Assembly (NCBI RefSeq): GCF_024296685.1
Contig: NZ_CP100763.1
Span: forward strand, 1 to 64,000
Direction: 5' to 3'
From: Natrinema marinum
Lineage (GTDB): Archaea; Halobacteriota; Halobacteria; Halobacteriales; Natrialbaceae
Length of the DNA: 64,000 bases
Below are positions 1-8,113 of this stretch, piece by piece. The notes below the pieces were generated by a model, which was not told the DNA's origin, did no database searches, and worked only from the letters and a program-made list of their open reading frames with translations. Within the stretch, counting starts at the first letter, position 1; the number at the start of each line of letters is the position of its first letter. Both the position numbers and the translations under genes were made by a program.

Positions 1-14
1 CAAACCGATCCGCT

Positions 15-1049
15 GTGATCGTCGACGGCCGCGTGCTGCGCGAGGATTTCGTGCCCAGCGAGGTGGTCCACCGCCACGACGAGGTGAACCTCCTCTCGGA
101 GACCCTCGAGCCCTTGCTGTCCGACGGCCGGCCGGACCCGGCCTTCCTGTTCGGGCCGACGGGCGTCGGCAAGACCTGCCTCGCCCGGTATACCCTCGCC
201 CAGTTGCGCGATCAGGAGCCGACGGTGCGGGCCGCCTACGTCAACTGCTGGCAGGAGTACACCCGCTTTCGCGTCCTCTACGGCATCCTCGAGTCGCTCG
301 ATCGAGCGGTCGACGTTCACCGCTCGACGCCGAAAGACGAACTGTTCGACCGGCTCTCGCGAGCCGACGGGGAGCCGATCGTCGTCGTGCTGGACGAGGT
401 CGACCAGCTAGAGGAGACCGGCGCGCTGTACGATCTCCACCGCCTGCCACACGTCTCGCTGATCCTGATCGCCAACCGCGAGGAGGAGTTGTTCGCGAGC
501 TTCGACGACCGGGTGCGCTCGCGGTTCCACGCGGGGACTCGGGTTCGGTTCGACCGCTACGGCACCGACGAACTGGCGACGATCCTCGCCGAACGGGCCG
601 AACAGGGCCTCGAGCCGGGTGTGGTACGCGAGTCGCAGCTACGGACGATCGCCGATGCCGCGTCGGGTGACGCTCGCGTCGGGCTGGGAATCCTCCGCTC
701 GGCCGCCCGTCGCGCGGACCGCGAGGGACGGGCGTCGATCACCGACGACGTTCTCGAGGCGGCGATCCCGGACGCGCGGACGGCGATCCGCCGGCAGACC
801 GTCGAGGGGCTGATCGAACACCAGCGGGTGCTGTACGACGTGATCGCCGACGCCGGCGAGATCGAACCCGGCGACCTCTATGCCGAATACGAGCGGCGGG
901 TCGACGAGCCGAAGACGACCCGGACGCTGCGCAACTACCTGACGAAGATGGTCCACTACGATCTGATCGAGGCGGTCGGCAAGCGCCGCGGCCGGACCTA
1001 CCGGCTCGTCGCCGAGGACGACGCGGACGGCTCGAGCGACGATTTGTAG
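15..1049 (+). CDS. orc: Orc1/Cdc6-family AAA+ ATPase
   Basis: Initiator/regulator ATPase of the archaeal Orc1/Cdc6 family, which binds DNA through an AAA+ module and a winged helix. Seen: Walker A GPTGVGKT at residues 47-54, Walker B ending LDEVD near 126-130, a sensor-1 Asn near 154, a sensor-2 region with Arg (GDARVGLGILR, about 218-228) and a C-terminal winged-helix region from about 265. The 344 residues are somewhat short for the family. The start is GTG, chosen because MIVDxRVLxxxFVP is a usual family N-terminus; the frame stays open to the left edge of the window, so an upstream start cannot be excluded. Haloarchaea carry many Orc paralogs, most not essential origin binders. This one sits 172 bp before the PolB2 operon on the same strand, so a regulatory role there is possible (inference). 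Confidence 0.93.
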   Translation: MIVDGRVLREDFVPSEVVHRHDEVNLLSETLEPLLSDGRPDPAFLFGPTGVGKTCLARYTLAQLRDQEPTVRAAYVNCWQEYTRFRVLYGILESLDRAVDVHRSTPKDELFDRLSRADGEPIVVVLDEVDQLEETGALYDLHRLPHVSLILIANREEELFASFDDRVRSRFHAGTRVRFDRYGTDELATILAERAEQGLEPGVVRESQLRTIADAASGDARVGLGILRSAARRADREGRASITDDVLEAAIPDARTAIRRQTVEGLIEHQRVLYDVIADAGEIEPGDLYAEYERRVDEPKTTRTLRNYLTKMVHYDLIEAVGKRRGRTYRLVAEDDADGSSDDL

Positions 1050-1221
1050 CCCGTTTCTCGGTCCGCCCGCGGTGGCGCGCTCGTTTCGGAAACCGATATC
1101 GGAAATCGGAACTATCCTGCCAGCGGCTCCCTGACGGTCTATTTCGGCGCTTCCGAGGTTTTTCGGAAGTATCGGAAACCGTGCTCCGTCGCTTATGGGC
1201 CGCTCGCTCGAGTCTGCACAC
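1050..1221 (+). promoter_or_regulatory. Intergenic region with repeated CGGAA motifs and a TATA-like box
   Basis: This gap between the orc gene and the PolB2 operon holds forward CGGAA motifs at 1087, 1100, 1107, 1164 and 1173 and a reverse copy (TTCCG) at 1151. Two of them, at 1097-1105 and 1170-1178, extend to TATCGGAAA. A TATA-like CTTATG at about 1192-1197 lies about 27 nt before the ATG at 1222 and supports a leaderless transcript. The repeats could be binding sites for a regulator; which one is unknown. Confidence 0.5.
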
Positions 1222-1911
1222 ATGCACCGACTCGAACTCGAGCCCGGAGTGACGCTGTTGAACGTCCCGTCGCCGCGGTCGGGGATCGTTCACCGACTGG
1301 TCTGTGACCGACTGGCCGACGACGCTGGTGGCGGCGACGGCGGCTCGGCCTACTGGATCGACGCGCGGTCGGCGGCGTCGACCCACGCGCTGTACGACCG
1401 CGCCTCGAGCCCGCGCGTCCTCGAGCCGTTGCGGGTCGCGCGGGCGTTTACCGCCTACCAGCACCACTCGCTGGTGCGAACGGTCGCCCGGCGGGCGGGG
1501 CCGACGACGGCGCTGCTCGTCGCGCCGAACGTCGCCAGCCTCTACCGAGACGACGACCTCGCGGCGTGGGAACGCGAGGACCTGCTCGCCGCGAGCCTCG
1601 AGATCCTGTCCGAACTCGGGCGCGTGCTCGACTGCCCGGTGCTCCTGACGAGCGCCGGCGACGGGGACGAGGGCTCGGACGCGGTCGCCGACCGCGCGGA
1701 CACCGTAATCGAGTGTACCCGTACGCGTGAGGGGATTCGATTCGAGGCCGCGGGCGACGGTCCGTCCTCGACGGACGCCACGGCGGGCTACTGGCACGGG
1801 TCCGTCTGGCAGACGACGATCCCCTACTGGGTCGAGGTCTGCGGCGCCGTCGACGCGGTCGACCCCGTCGTCGCCGCTCACGACCGCGGGCTGCTCGAGG
1901 TGATCGGCTGA
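1222..1911 (+). CDS. RecA-fold protein without a Walker A motif, PolB2-associated
   Basis: Protein of 229 residues that I read as an inactivated RadA/RecA-like ATPase. Its middle follows the RadA core pattern: YWIDARS resembles the strand of RadA that reads YIDTE, then RVARAFTAYQHHSLV resembles the N-ARA-FNSNHQ region, then LLVAPNVASLYR stands where Walker B and its following VDS would be, and later CPVLLTS resembles the VTNQ strand. No GxxxxGK[ST] is present. The start at 1222 is preferred over an in-frame GTG/ATG at 1195 because the TATA-like box lies about 27 nt upstream. Its stop overlaps the next start (TGATG), so it is translationally coupled. Inactive RecA paralogs next to PolB2 are known in archaea; the assignment here rests on motif reading only. 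Confidence 0.7.
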   Translation: MHRLELEPGVTLLNVPSPRSGIVHRLVCDRLADDAGGGDGGSAYWIDARSAASTHALYDRASSPRVLEPLRVARAFTAYQHHSLVRTVARRAGPTTALLVAPNVASLYRDDDLAAWEREDLLAASLEILSELGRVLDCPVLLTSAGDGDEGSDAVADRADTVIECTRTREGIRFEAAGDGPSSTDATAGYWHGSVWQTTIPYWVEVCGAVDAVDPVVAAHDRGLLEVIG

Positions 1912-2210
1912 TGGGGCGGACGAACCCGACCTACCGCGACGCCCTTCGCAGGCTCGAGTCGGAGTGGGAGCCGATGCGGCGGGCGCTGCGCCGGGAGTAC
2001 CAGGACGACTTCGATCGGCTGTTCGATCGGGCGCGGGAGTTCGCCGACGCGGCGGGCTACGCCAACCCGCCGGACCCCGAGCGCGCGCTCGTGTTGTCGC
2101 TGTTGCTCGCCCACGAGGTCGAACTCCGGCGGCTGCGAGCCGAACGCGACGTGAACGGGGATCGAGCGGCCGGCGATCGACGAACGGACCGAGAGGGGAC
2201 CGACGGATGA
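1911..2210 (+). CDS. Small helical protein of the PolB2 operon
   Basis: Conserved-looking haloarchaeal protein of 99 residues, predicted almost wholly helical and highly charged, with no enzyme motif that I recognise. It begins MGRTNPTYRDALRRLE and ends in a low-complexity Arg/Asp/Gly tail. The gene overlaps its neighbours on both sides: TGATG with the RecA-fold gene and ATGA with the polymerase gene. That packing indicates one mRNA and probably coupled translation, so the product is likely a partner of the polymerase or the RecA-like protein. The function is not known. Confidence 0.75.
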   Translation: MGRTNPTYRDALRRLESEWEPMRRALRREYQDDFDRLFDRAREFADAAGYANPPDPERALVLSLLLAHEVELRRLRAERDVNGDRAAGDRRTDREGTDG

Positions 2211-4393
2211 GTCCCTTCACCCTCGAGTTCGAGGACGGGACCGTCAGGGAGTGGACCCTGACCGACCAGGGGGCCGAGCCGACGACCGTGGCGGACTACG
2301 CGCCGTCGCTGTTCGTCGCCGGCCCGGACGACGCGCTCGCGGCCCTCCGCGAGCGCCTCGAGTCCGATCCCAAGGTCGTCGCGACCGGCATCGAGCGGTG
2401 GGCGACGAGCCTCCACGAGGCCCACGCGGGCGATCGCAGTCCCGTCTTGCGGGTCGACCTCGAGCGCGTCGGCGAGGTTCGGACGCTGGCCCGTGAAGTC
2501 CGGGGCGTCCACGAGCGCGAGACCCACGCCCCTGGGACCTTCCGCCTGTTCGACGTGGACCTCGCGCCGGGTTTTCGCTACTGTCTCGATCGGGGGCTCG
2601 ATCCGACGCCGGCGCGCGAACTGCGGACGCTTCGGCTCGCGCTCGACGAGGCCGCGCTGGCCGACGGCGATGTCTCGGCGCTGGAACTCGAGGACGAGGC
2701 GGTCGCGGGCGACGAGACGCGCGTCCTCCGGACGCTCGGCCGTCGCCTCGAGTGCGAGGATCCGGACGTGCTCGTGGTGAGCCACGCCGATCTGGTCCCC
2801 TTGCTCGAGCGGCGGGCCGAGGCGCTGGGACTCGACGAGTTCTCGCTGGGGCGGCTGCCGGGCTGGAGGACGCTCGCGAGCGAGAACACGTACGCGAGCT
2901 ACGGCCGGGTGGGTCACTCGCCGGCGCGCTACCGCGTGCCGGGTCGAGCGATCGTCGATACGTCGAACAGCTTTCTCTGGCACCAGTCGGGACTGGCCGG
3001 GATCCGCTACATGGTCGAGCGGACGGGCCGACCGCTCCAGGAGGCTGCGTGGGGGAGCATCGGGACGCTTCTGACCGCGAGGCAGATCCGGCTCGCGCGT
3101 CGGGAGGAAGGGGTGCTCGCCCCGTGGAACAAATGGGAGCCCGAGCGGTTCACCGACGTGGCGACGCTGCACGCGGCCGACCGCGGCGGCTTCACCTTCG
3201 CCCCCGAGGTCGGCTTCCACGAGGACGTCCACGAGATCGACTTCGCGTCGCTGTACCCGCGGATCATCTGCGAGCGCAACGTCAGTCCGGAGACGGTCGG
3301 CTGCGGCTGCGAGGGCGCCGGTGGCCACCGCGTCCCCGACCTCGAGTACGAAATCTGCGACGACGGGGGCTTTCTCCCCGCCGTCCTCGAGCCGCTGATC
3401 GCCGAGCGAGCGGCCATCAAACGGCGACTCGCCGACGGCCCCGACGAGTCGGCGGCCGCCCGGCTCCGCGCCGAATCGGGCGCGATCAAGTGGATCCTCG
3501 TCTCCTGTTTCGGCTACCAGGGGTACCGAAACGCCAAGTTCGGCCGGATCGAGTGCCACGAGACGATCAACGCCTACGCCCGCGAGATCGCGCTGACGGC
3601 CAAACGACGACTCGAGGACGCCGGCTGGCGGATCGTCCACGGCATCGTCGACAGCCTCTGGGTGACCCCGCGGACCGACGAGCCGGAGCCGATCGCCGAC
3701 ATCACCGCCGCCGTCTCTGACGCGGTGGGGATCCCGCTCGAGCACGACGGCAGCTACGAGTGGGTGTGTTTCGTGCCGCGTCGGGACTCGATCTCGAGCG
3801 GTGGCTCCGGGGGCCTCGCCGACGCGACCGCGAGGGGGACCCCATCGGCGGGCGCGCTGACGAAGTACTTCGGCAAACGACGGGACGGCGAGTACACGTT
3901 CCGGGGGATCGAGTCGCGCCAGCGGAGCACGCCCGCGTTCGTCGCGGACGGTCAGCGCGCGTTCGTCGCGGCGCTCGACCGCGAGCGCGACCCCGAGGCC
4001 GTCTGCGACGTACTCGGCCGACGGCTGGCCGAACTCCGCGACGGAGCGGTCGATCCGTCTGCCCTCGAGATCACAAAGCGGGTCTCGAAACCCCTCGCCG
4101 AGTACGGCCGGCGGACGCACACCGTGGCGGCGCTTCGGCGGTACGAGCGCCGGGGAATCGACCGCCGTCCCGGACAGTCCGTCACGTACGTCGTCGTCGA
4201 CGACGATGCCCGCGGCCCCGAGCGCGTTCGCCTCGCGGTAGCGGAGCCCTGCGAGTACGACGCGGACTACTATGCGAGGCTGCTCGTGCGGGCCTGCGAA
4301 AGCGTCGTCTCGCCGCTCGGCTGGGACCGCGCCCGGATCCGGCGCTCGCTGCGCGACGGCCGGTCCGTCCGACTGTCGACGTTCACCGACTGA
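2207..4393 (+). CDS. polB2: PolB2-type family B DNA polymerase
   Basis: Family B DNA polymerase of 728 residues, shorter than replicative PolB. Motif A is DFASLYPRI with Asp at about residue 345. Motif B is reduced to KWILVSCFGYQGY (Lys about 428, without the usual Asn-Ser). Motif C reads HGIVDS at 478-483 where YGDTDS is expected, so Ile replaces the first Asp while the second Asp (482) is kept. The exonuclease region has FDVDL near 116 and looks degenerate. Archaeal PolB2 was once judged inactive, but a crenarchaeal member (Dpo2) has been linked to translesion synthesis; both candidate metal ligands survive here, so loss of activity should not be assumed. ATG at 2207 overlaps the stop of the previous gene, which fixes the start. 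Confidence 0.9.
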   Translation: MSPFTLEFEDGTVREWTLTDQGAEPTTVADYAPSLFVAGPDDALAALRERLESDPKVVATGIERWATSLHEAHAGDRSPVLRVDLERVGEVRTLAREVRGVHERETHAPGTFRLFDVDLAPGFRYCLDRGLDPTPARELRTLRLALDEAALADGDVSALELEDEAVAGDETRVLRTLGRRLECEDPDVLVVSHADLVPLLERRAEALGLDEFSLGRLPGWRTLASENTYASYGRVGHSPARYRVPGRAIVDTSNSFLWHQSGLAGIRYMVERTGRPLQEAAWGSIGTLLTARQIRLARREEGVLAPWNKWEPERFTDVATLHAADRGGFTFAPEVGFHEDVHEIDFASLYPRIICERNVSPETVGCGCEGAGGHRVPDLEYEICDDGGFLPAVLEPLIAERAAIKRRLADGPDESAAARLRAESGAIKWILVSCFGYQGYRNAKFGRIECHETINAYAREIALTAKRRLEDAGWRIVHGIVDSLWVTPRTDEPEPIADITAAVSDAVGIPLEHDGSYEWVCFVPRRDSISSGGSGGLADATARGTPSAGALTKYFGKRRDGEYTFRGIESRQRSTPAFVADGQRAFVAALDRERDPEAVCDVLGRRLAELRDGAVDPSALEITKRVSKPLAEYGRRTHTVAALRRYERRGIDRRPGQSVTYVVVDDDARGPERVRLAVAEPCEYDADYYARLLVRACESVVSPLGWDRARIRRSLRDGRSVRLSTFTD

Positions 4394-4854
4394 GCCGGCT
4401 CCGATCGCCGCGCTATCGAGACGGTCACGGCGGGCAGAGTCTCAGGCCGAGGTGAAGACGAGCGCCAACCTTACACTGCTCGCCGATCTTTTGGACCGTA
4501 TCATGACTGTACCGAACTCGGCAGGCCCGATCCCGTTCCGGCCCCGATGGGGCGGCTATCACGGCGGGCGACCGCCCGCCGCTCGAGCGGAGAGCCCGTC
4601 GACACGCGCCGCGAGCGGGGCCGGTCGGCTTCGCCGGCCGGTTCGGAACCCCACGTATATCCGTATTCGCCGCGAAAGCGGAACCAATATGGACGGGTTT
4701 AGCTCGCGACCGGCGGCGCGGCGGGGGTCGGTCGATCCGGGTCGTCGCAGTCCGACAGTCGACCGACGCCGGGTCCGCGGAACGAACGCCGACACGAAAC
4801 CACCCGCGGTCGACGAGGTCGATGCCGCAGTCGACCGGACGGATGCTCCGACCG
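4394..4854. other. Intergenic region, no gene seen
   Basis: This stretch of about 460 bases separates the PolB2 operon from the response-regulator pair. Open frames occur on both strands, but their predicted products are Arg- and Pro-rich and lack the acidic composition of neighbouring proteins. I see no convincing gene, RNA or repeat in it. Confidence 0.6.
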
Positions 4855-5316
4855 ATGACTGATTCAGGCACTTCGCGACCCGAGCCGGCACAGATCCTCC
4901 TGGTCGAGGACAATCCCGGCGACGTCCGCCTGACGAAGGAGGCGTTCAAACAGGGCCGCATCGAGAACGACCTCCACGTCGTCTCCGACGGCACCGAAGC
5001 GCTCGACTTCCTCACGCAGCGCGGCGACTACGCCGACGCCCCGCGGCCGGATCTCGTCTTGCTGGATCTCAACCTCCCCGGCAAGGACGGCGAGGACGTC
5101 CTCGAGGAACTCAAGGACGATCCGGCGCTGCGATCGATTCCGGTAATCGTCCTGACGAGTTCGCGAGCGGAAGAAGACGTGGTCAAGTCCTACGAACTCC
5201 ACGCCAACGCCTACCTCACGAAGCCGGTCGACCCGGACGAATTCATCGAGACGGTCCGGGCGTTCGAGAAGTTCTGGTTTTCGGTCGTGCGGCTCCCTCC
5301 GGAGGTCGATAACTGA
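4855..5316 (+). CDS. Single-domain response regulator
   Basis: Receiver-only response regulator (153 residues) of the Rcp1-like type common in haloarchaea. Seen: acidic pair in LLVEDNPGD, phosphoacceptor Asp in [12 protein letters not shown], Thr/Ser switch in VIVLTSS and the conserved Lys in YLTKPVD. No output domain follows, so it likely acts by protein-protein contact, for example as a phosphate relay. The ATG at 4855 was chosen because it leaves a short, usual N-terminus; ATGs at 4822 and 4843 would add Arg/Pro-rich residues. Its stop overlaps the start of the next gene (TGATG), pairing it with a REC-GAF-Bat regulator. The cognate kinase is not adjacent. Confidence 0.93.
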   Translation: MTDSGTSRPEPAQILLVEDNPGDVRLTKEAFKQGRIENDLHVVSDGTEALDFLTQRGDYADAPRPDLVLLDLNLPGKDGEDVLEELKDDPALRSIPVIVLTSSRAEEDVVKSYELHANAYLTKPVDPDEFIETVRAFEKFWFSVVRLPPEVDN

Positions 5317-7007
5317 TGAGCGAAACGGACACACAGGCCGGCGGCGAGCAGGGCCAGGAGGCCGCGGACGCGCTCCACATTCTCCTGATCGAGGACAATC
5401 CCGGTGACGCCCGGCTGATCCAAGAGATGCTTCGGGATACCGAGGAACTCGCCCAGCGGGTGAGCCCCACCGAGGCGACGGGCCAGACCCCGGAAATCTC
5501 TCGACAGACTCGCCTCGAGGAAGGACTGGCGGCCGCCGACTCCGATTCGACCGACATCGTCCTGCTCGATCTGAACCTCCCCGACAGCGAGGGGCTCGCG
5601 ACCCTCGAGACGGTCCACGACGAGGTCGGCGAGACGCCGATCGTCGTCCTGACCGGTGTCCGCGATCAGCAGGTCGGTGTCAGGGCGATCCAGCGCGGCG
5701 CACAGGACTTCCTCGTCAAAGACGAGGTGACCAGCGAACTGCTGGTGCGGACGATCCACCACGCGATCGAACGTGCCTATCAGGAACGCGAGCGACGCCA
5801 GCAACGCGAGCAACTCGAGGCGCTCAATCGGCTCAACCGCGTCGGCCACGATATCACGCACGCGGTGATCACGACCGAGACGCGGGCGGAACTGGAACAG
5901 CAGGTCTGCGACCGGCTGACCGACTCCGATGCCTATCGGTTCGCGTGGATCGGCGGGCTCAACCCGGGCAGCGATCGACTTGTCCCGAAGGCGGCGGCCG
6001 GCGTCGAGGACGGCTACCTCGACGAGATCGACGTCTCCGTCGACGAGGACGACGAGACCGGGCAGGGGCCGGCGGGAACGGCCGTCCGAACGGGACAGGT
6101 CCAGGTCATGAGCGATGTCAGTACGGAATCCGGCTACGAACCGTGGCGGGAGGCAGCGCGCGCCCGCGGCTATCGGTCCGGGGCCTCGATCCCGATCGTT
6201 CACGAGGATCTCGTCTACGGCGTCCTGAACGTCTACTCGGACTCGTCGCGGGCCTTCGAGGGCCCCGAGACCGCTATCCTCGCCCGGATCGGCGACGTCA
6301 TCGCCCACGCGATCACCGCGATCGAGCGCAAGGACGCGCTGGTTAGCGACGCCGTCATCGAACTCGAGTTCCGCGTCGATTCGATGGCCGAGCCGCTGAT
6401 CGACCTCTCGGCGAGCGAGTCGTGTGCGATCGAGTTCGAGCAACTCGTCGGCGGCGACGAGACGTTGCTGGCCTACGGTTCGGCACACGGCGTCGCCCAG
6501 GAGACGTTCGCCGAAGTCATCGAGCGGACCGACGGCCTCGGCGACGTTCGGTTCCTCTCCGCCGGCCGCGACGAGTTCGAGTTCGAACTCGTGGCTCCCG
6601 CGGCCGTCTCACTGTTCGAGACGATCGCCACCCACGGCGGCCGCGTCGCGTCGGCCACGATCGCCGACGGCGAGTTTCGGTTCGTCGTCGAACTCCCACG
6701 CGGGCGGGACACGCGCCGGACGATCGAACTCATCAAGGAAAAGCGCGACGACGTGACCTACCTCGCCCAGCGCACCACCGAGCGCGGCGACCGCAGCGAT
6801 TCGGCCACCCCGTCGGTCATCGAAGACGAACTGACCGACAAGCAGCGCGCGGCCCTCGAGACGGCCTACTTCGCGGGCTACTTCGACTGGCCCCGCGGGA
6901 GCACCGGCGAAGAGATCGCCGAGCGGCTCGGCATCGCGCCCGCGACGTTCAACCAGCACCTCCGGACGGCAGAGCGGAAGTTCTTCAACTCGATCTTCGG
7001 GGAGTAG
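5316..7007 (+). CDS. REC-GAF-Bat transcriptional regulator
   Basis: Regulator of 563 residues that joins phosphorelay input to transcription. Order: receiver domain about 20-150 (IEDNPGD, Asp in [12 protein letters not shown], Lys in FLVKDE), a coiled linker, a GAF sensor domain about 185-335, then a Bat-type output region ending in the HTH often called bacterio-opsin activator HTH (from LTDKQRAALETAYFAGYFDWPRGST to the C-terminus). The HTH ending RTAERKFFNS is typical of the Bat/HTH-10 group. The targets are unknown. Its TAG abuts the stop codon of the convergent flavin oxidoreductase gene with no bases between. Confidence 0.92.
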   Translation: MSETDTQAGGEQGQEAADALHILLIEDNPGDARLIQEMLRDTEELAQRVSPTEATGQTPEISRQTRLEEGLAAADSDSTDIVLLDLNLPDSEGLATLETVHDEVGETPIVVLTGVRDQQVGVRAIQRGAQDFLVKDEVTSELLVRTIHHAIERAYQERERRQQREQLEALNRLNRVGHDITHAVITTETRAELEQQVCDRLTDSDAYRFAWIGGLNPGSDRLVPKAAAGVEDGYLDEIDVSVDEDDETGQGPAGTAVRTGQVQVMSDVSTESGYEPWREAARARGYRSGASIPIVHEDLVYGVLNVYSDSSRAFEGPETAILARIGDVIAHAITAIERKDALVSDAVIELEFRVDSMAEPLIDLSASESCAIEFEQLVGGDETLLAYGSAHGVAQETFAEVIERTDGLGDVRFLSAGRDEFEFELVAPAAVSLFETIATHGGRVASATIADGEFRFVVELPRGRDTRRTIELIKEKRDDVTYLAQRTTERGDRSDSATPSVIEDELTDKQRAALETAYFAGYFDWPRGSTGEEIAERLGIAPATFNQHLRTAERKFFNSIFGE

Positions 7008-8027
7008 TTAGAGCCCGACGCCGTCCGCGATGAGTTCGTGCGAGCGCATCACGTCGTCGTGGTCCGCGATGATATTCTGGACGATCACGTCGTCGACGCC
7101 GACTCGATCCGTCAGTTGCTCGAGCAGGGCAGCCACCGTCTCCGGACTCCCCGAGATCGACCGCGGCCACTCGCCGTCGGGGAGCGGGTTCGGCGTCGGA
7201 TCGGGGACGCCACCGAGCTCGTCGATCGCCGCCTCGACGGACGGGCGCGAGCCGACGACGCCGCGTCGCATCCGCTCGTAGGTCGCCTCGGCGGTCGCTC
7301 GCAGTCTGGCCGCCTCGTCGTCGGTCGCGGCGCAGGCGACGTTCATCGCGAGCATCCCCGTCGGTTCGTTGGGTCCCGCGCCGAGCGGCGACGGCTCGAA
7401 CTGCTCCCGATAGGCCTCGAACGCACGCTCGGCGAGGGCCGGCCTGATGAACCCGGCGAAACAGTACCGGAGGCCGAGTCGGCCGGCGATCTCGGCGCTC
7501 GAGGGGCTCGAGCCGAGCACCCACACCTCGGGAACGCCGTCGGCCGATCGCGGCAGGTTCAAGTCGGCGTACTCGTGGCCGTCCGGAAAGCCGTCGTAGA
7601 GGTGGCTGACCGTCGCGTCGATCTTCTCGGCGTGGTCTTCGTCCGGATTTCGCTGTTGTCGGTCGGTCCCCAGCGCGCGATCGGCAGCCGGAATCCCGGT
7701 CGCTCGACCGAGCCCGAGGTCGATCCGGCCCGGTGCCAGCGCGTCGAGAGAGGCGAACGTCTCTGCGACTTTGAACGGCTGGTAGTGGTTGAGCAACACG
7801 GTTCCGGAGCCGACGCGGATATCGTCGGTTTCGGCCGCGAGACGCGCGATCAGGACTTCTGGGGTCGTACTCGCGATCGAATCGGCCATCCCGTGGTGTT
7901 CGGCCATCCAGTACCGCTCGTAGCCGCGTCGCTCGGCGACGCGTGCGAGTTCGACCGTGTCTTCGTACGCGTCCGTTGCGGACCCGTTTTCGGGCACCGG
8001 CGCGAGATCGACGATCGAGAGATTCAC
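7008..8027 (-). CDS. LLM-class flavin-dependent oxidoreductase
   Basis: Bacterial-luciferase-like monooxygenase of 339 residues, a TIM-barrel enzyme using FMN or F420. Seen: N-terminal NLSIVDLAPVPE strand, then RYWMAEHHGM, a hallmark of the alkanal-monooxygenase-like group, and VGSGTVLLNHYQPFKVAE and GRIDLGLGRATG, which shape the flavin site. The start is a GTG that gives the family N-terminus; the frame continues upstream only as antisense of the next gene. The EHHGM-type subgroup is usually FMN-linked, so F420 use should not be inferred merely from the cof genes elsewhere in the window. The substrate is unknown. Confidence 0.88.
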   Translation of the reverse strand: MNLSIVDLAPVPENGSATDAYEDTVELARVAERRGYERYWMAEHHGMADSIASTTPEVLIARLAAETDDIRVGSGTVLLNHYQPFKVAETFASLDALAPGRIDLGLGRATGIPAADRALGTDRQQRNPDEDHAEKIDATVSHLYDGFPDGHEYADLNLPRSADGVPEVWVLGSSPSSAEIAGRLGLRYCFAGFIRPALAERAFEAYREQFEPSPLGAGPNEPTGMLAMNVACAATDDEAARLRATAEATYERMRRGVVGSRPSVEAAIDELGGVPDPTPNPLPDGEWPRSISGSPETVAALLEQLTDRVGVDDVIVQNIIADHDDVMRSHELIADGVGL

Positions 8028-8113
8028 ACCGGAGATTCGGGACAGGACGCCCAATAACCGTTCGGTCCGGCCGCTCGAGCGGGGGATCGATCTGTGTCCG
8101 ATAAAAAACGGTG

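Noticed and set aside
1087-1178. Replication origin next to the orc gene
   Set aside because: The CGGAA motifs do not match the haloarchaeal origin-recognition box, and no AT-rich unwinding element is seen; a promoter role fits better.
739-4120. Long minus-strand frames (739-2220, 2057-4120) against the PolB2 operon
   Set aside because: They are Arg/Pro/Gly-rich shadows of high-GC coding DNA; the plus-strand genes have clear motifs and overlapping starts.
4504-4862. Plus-strand frame before the response regulator
   Set aside because: The product is basic and Pro/Arg-rich, with no haloarchaeal acidity and no recognisable motif.
5211-6488. Minus-strand frame of 425 codons against the two response-regulator genes
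   Set aside because: Antisense shadow; the sense strand carries REC, GAF and HTH motifs.
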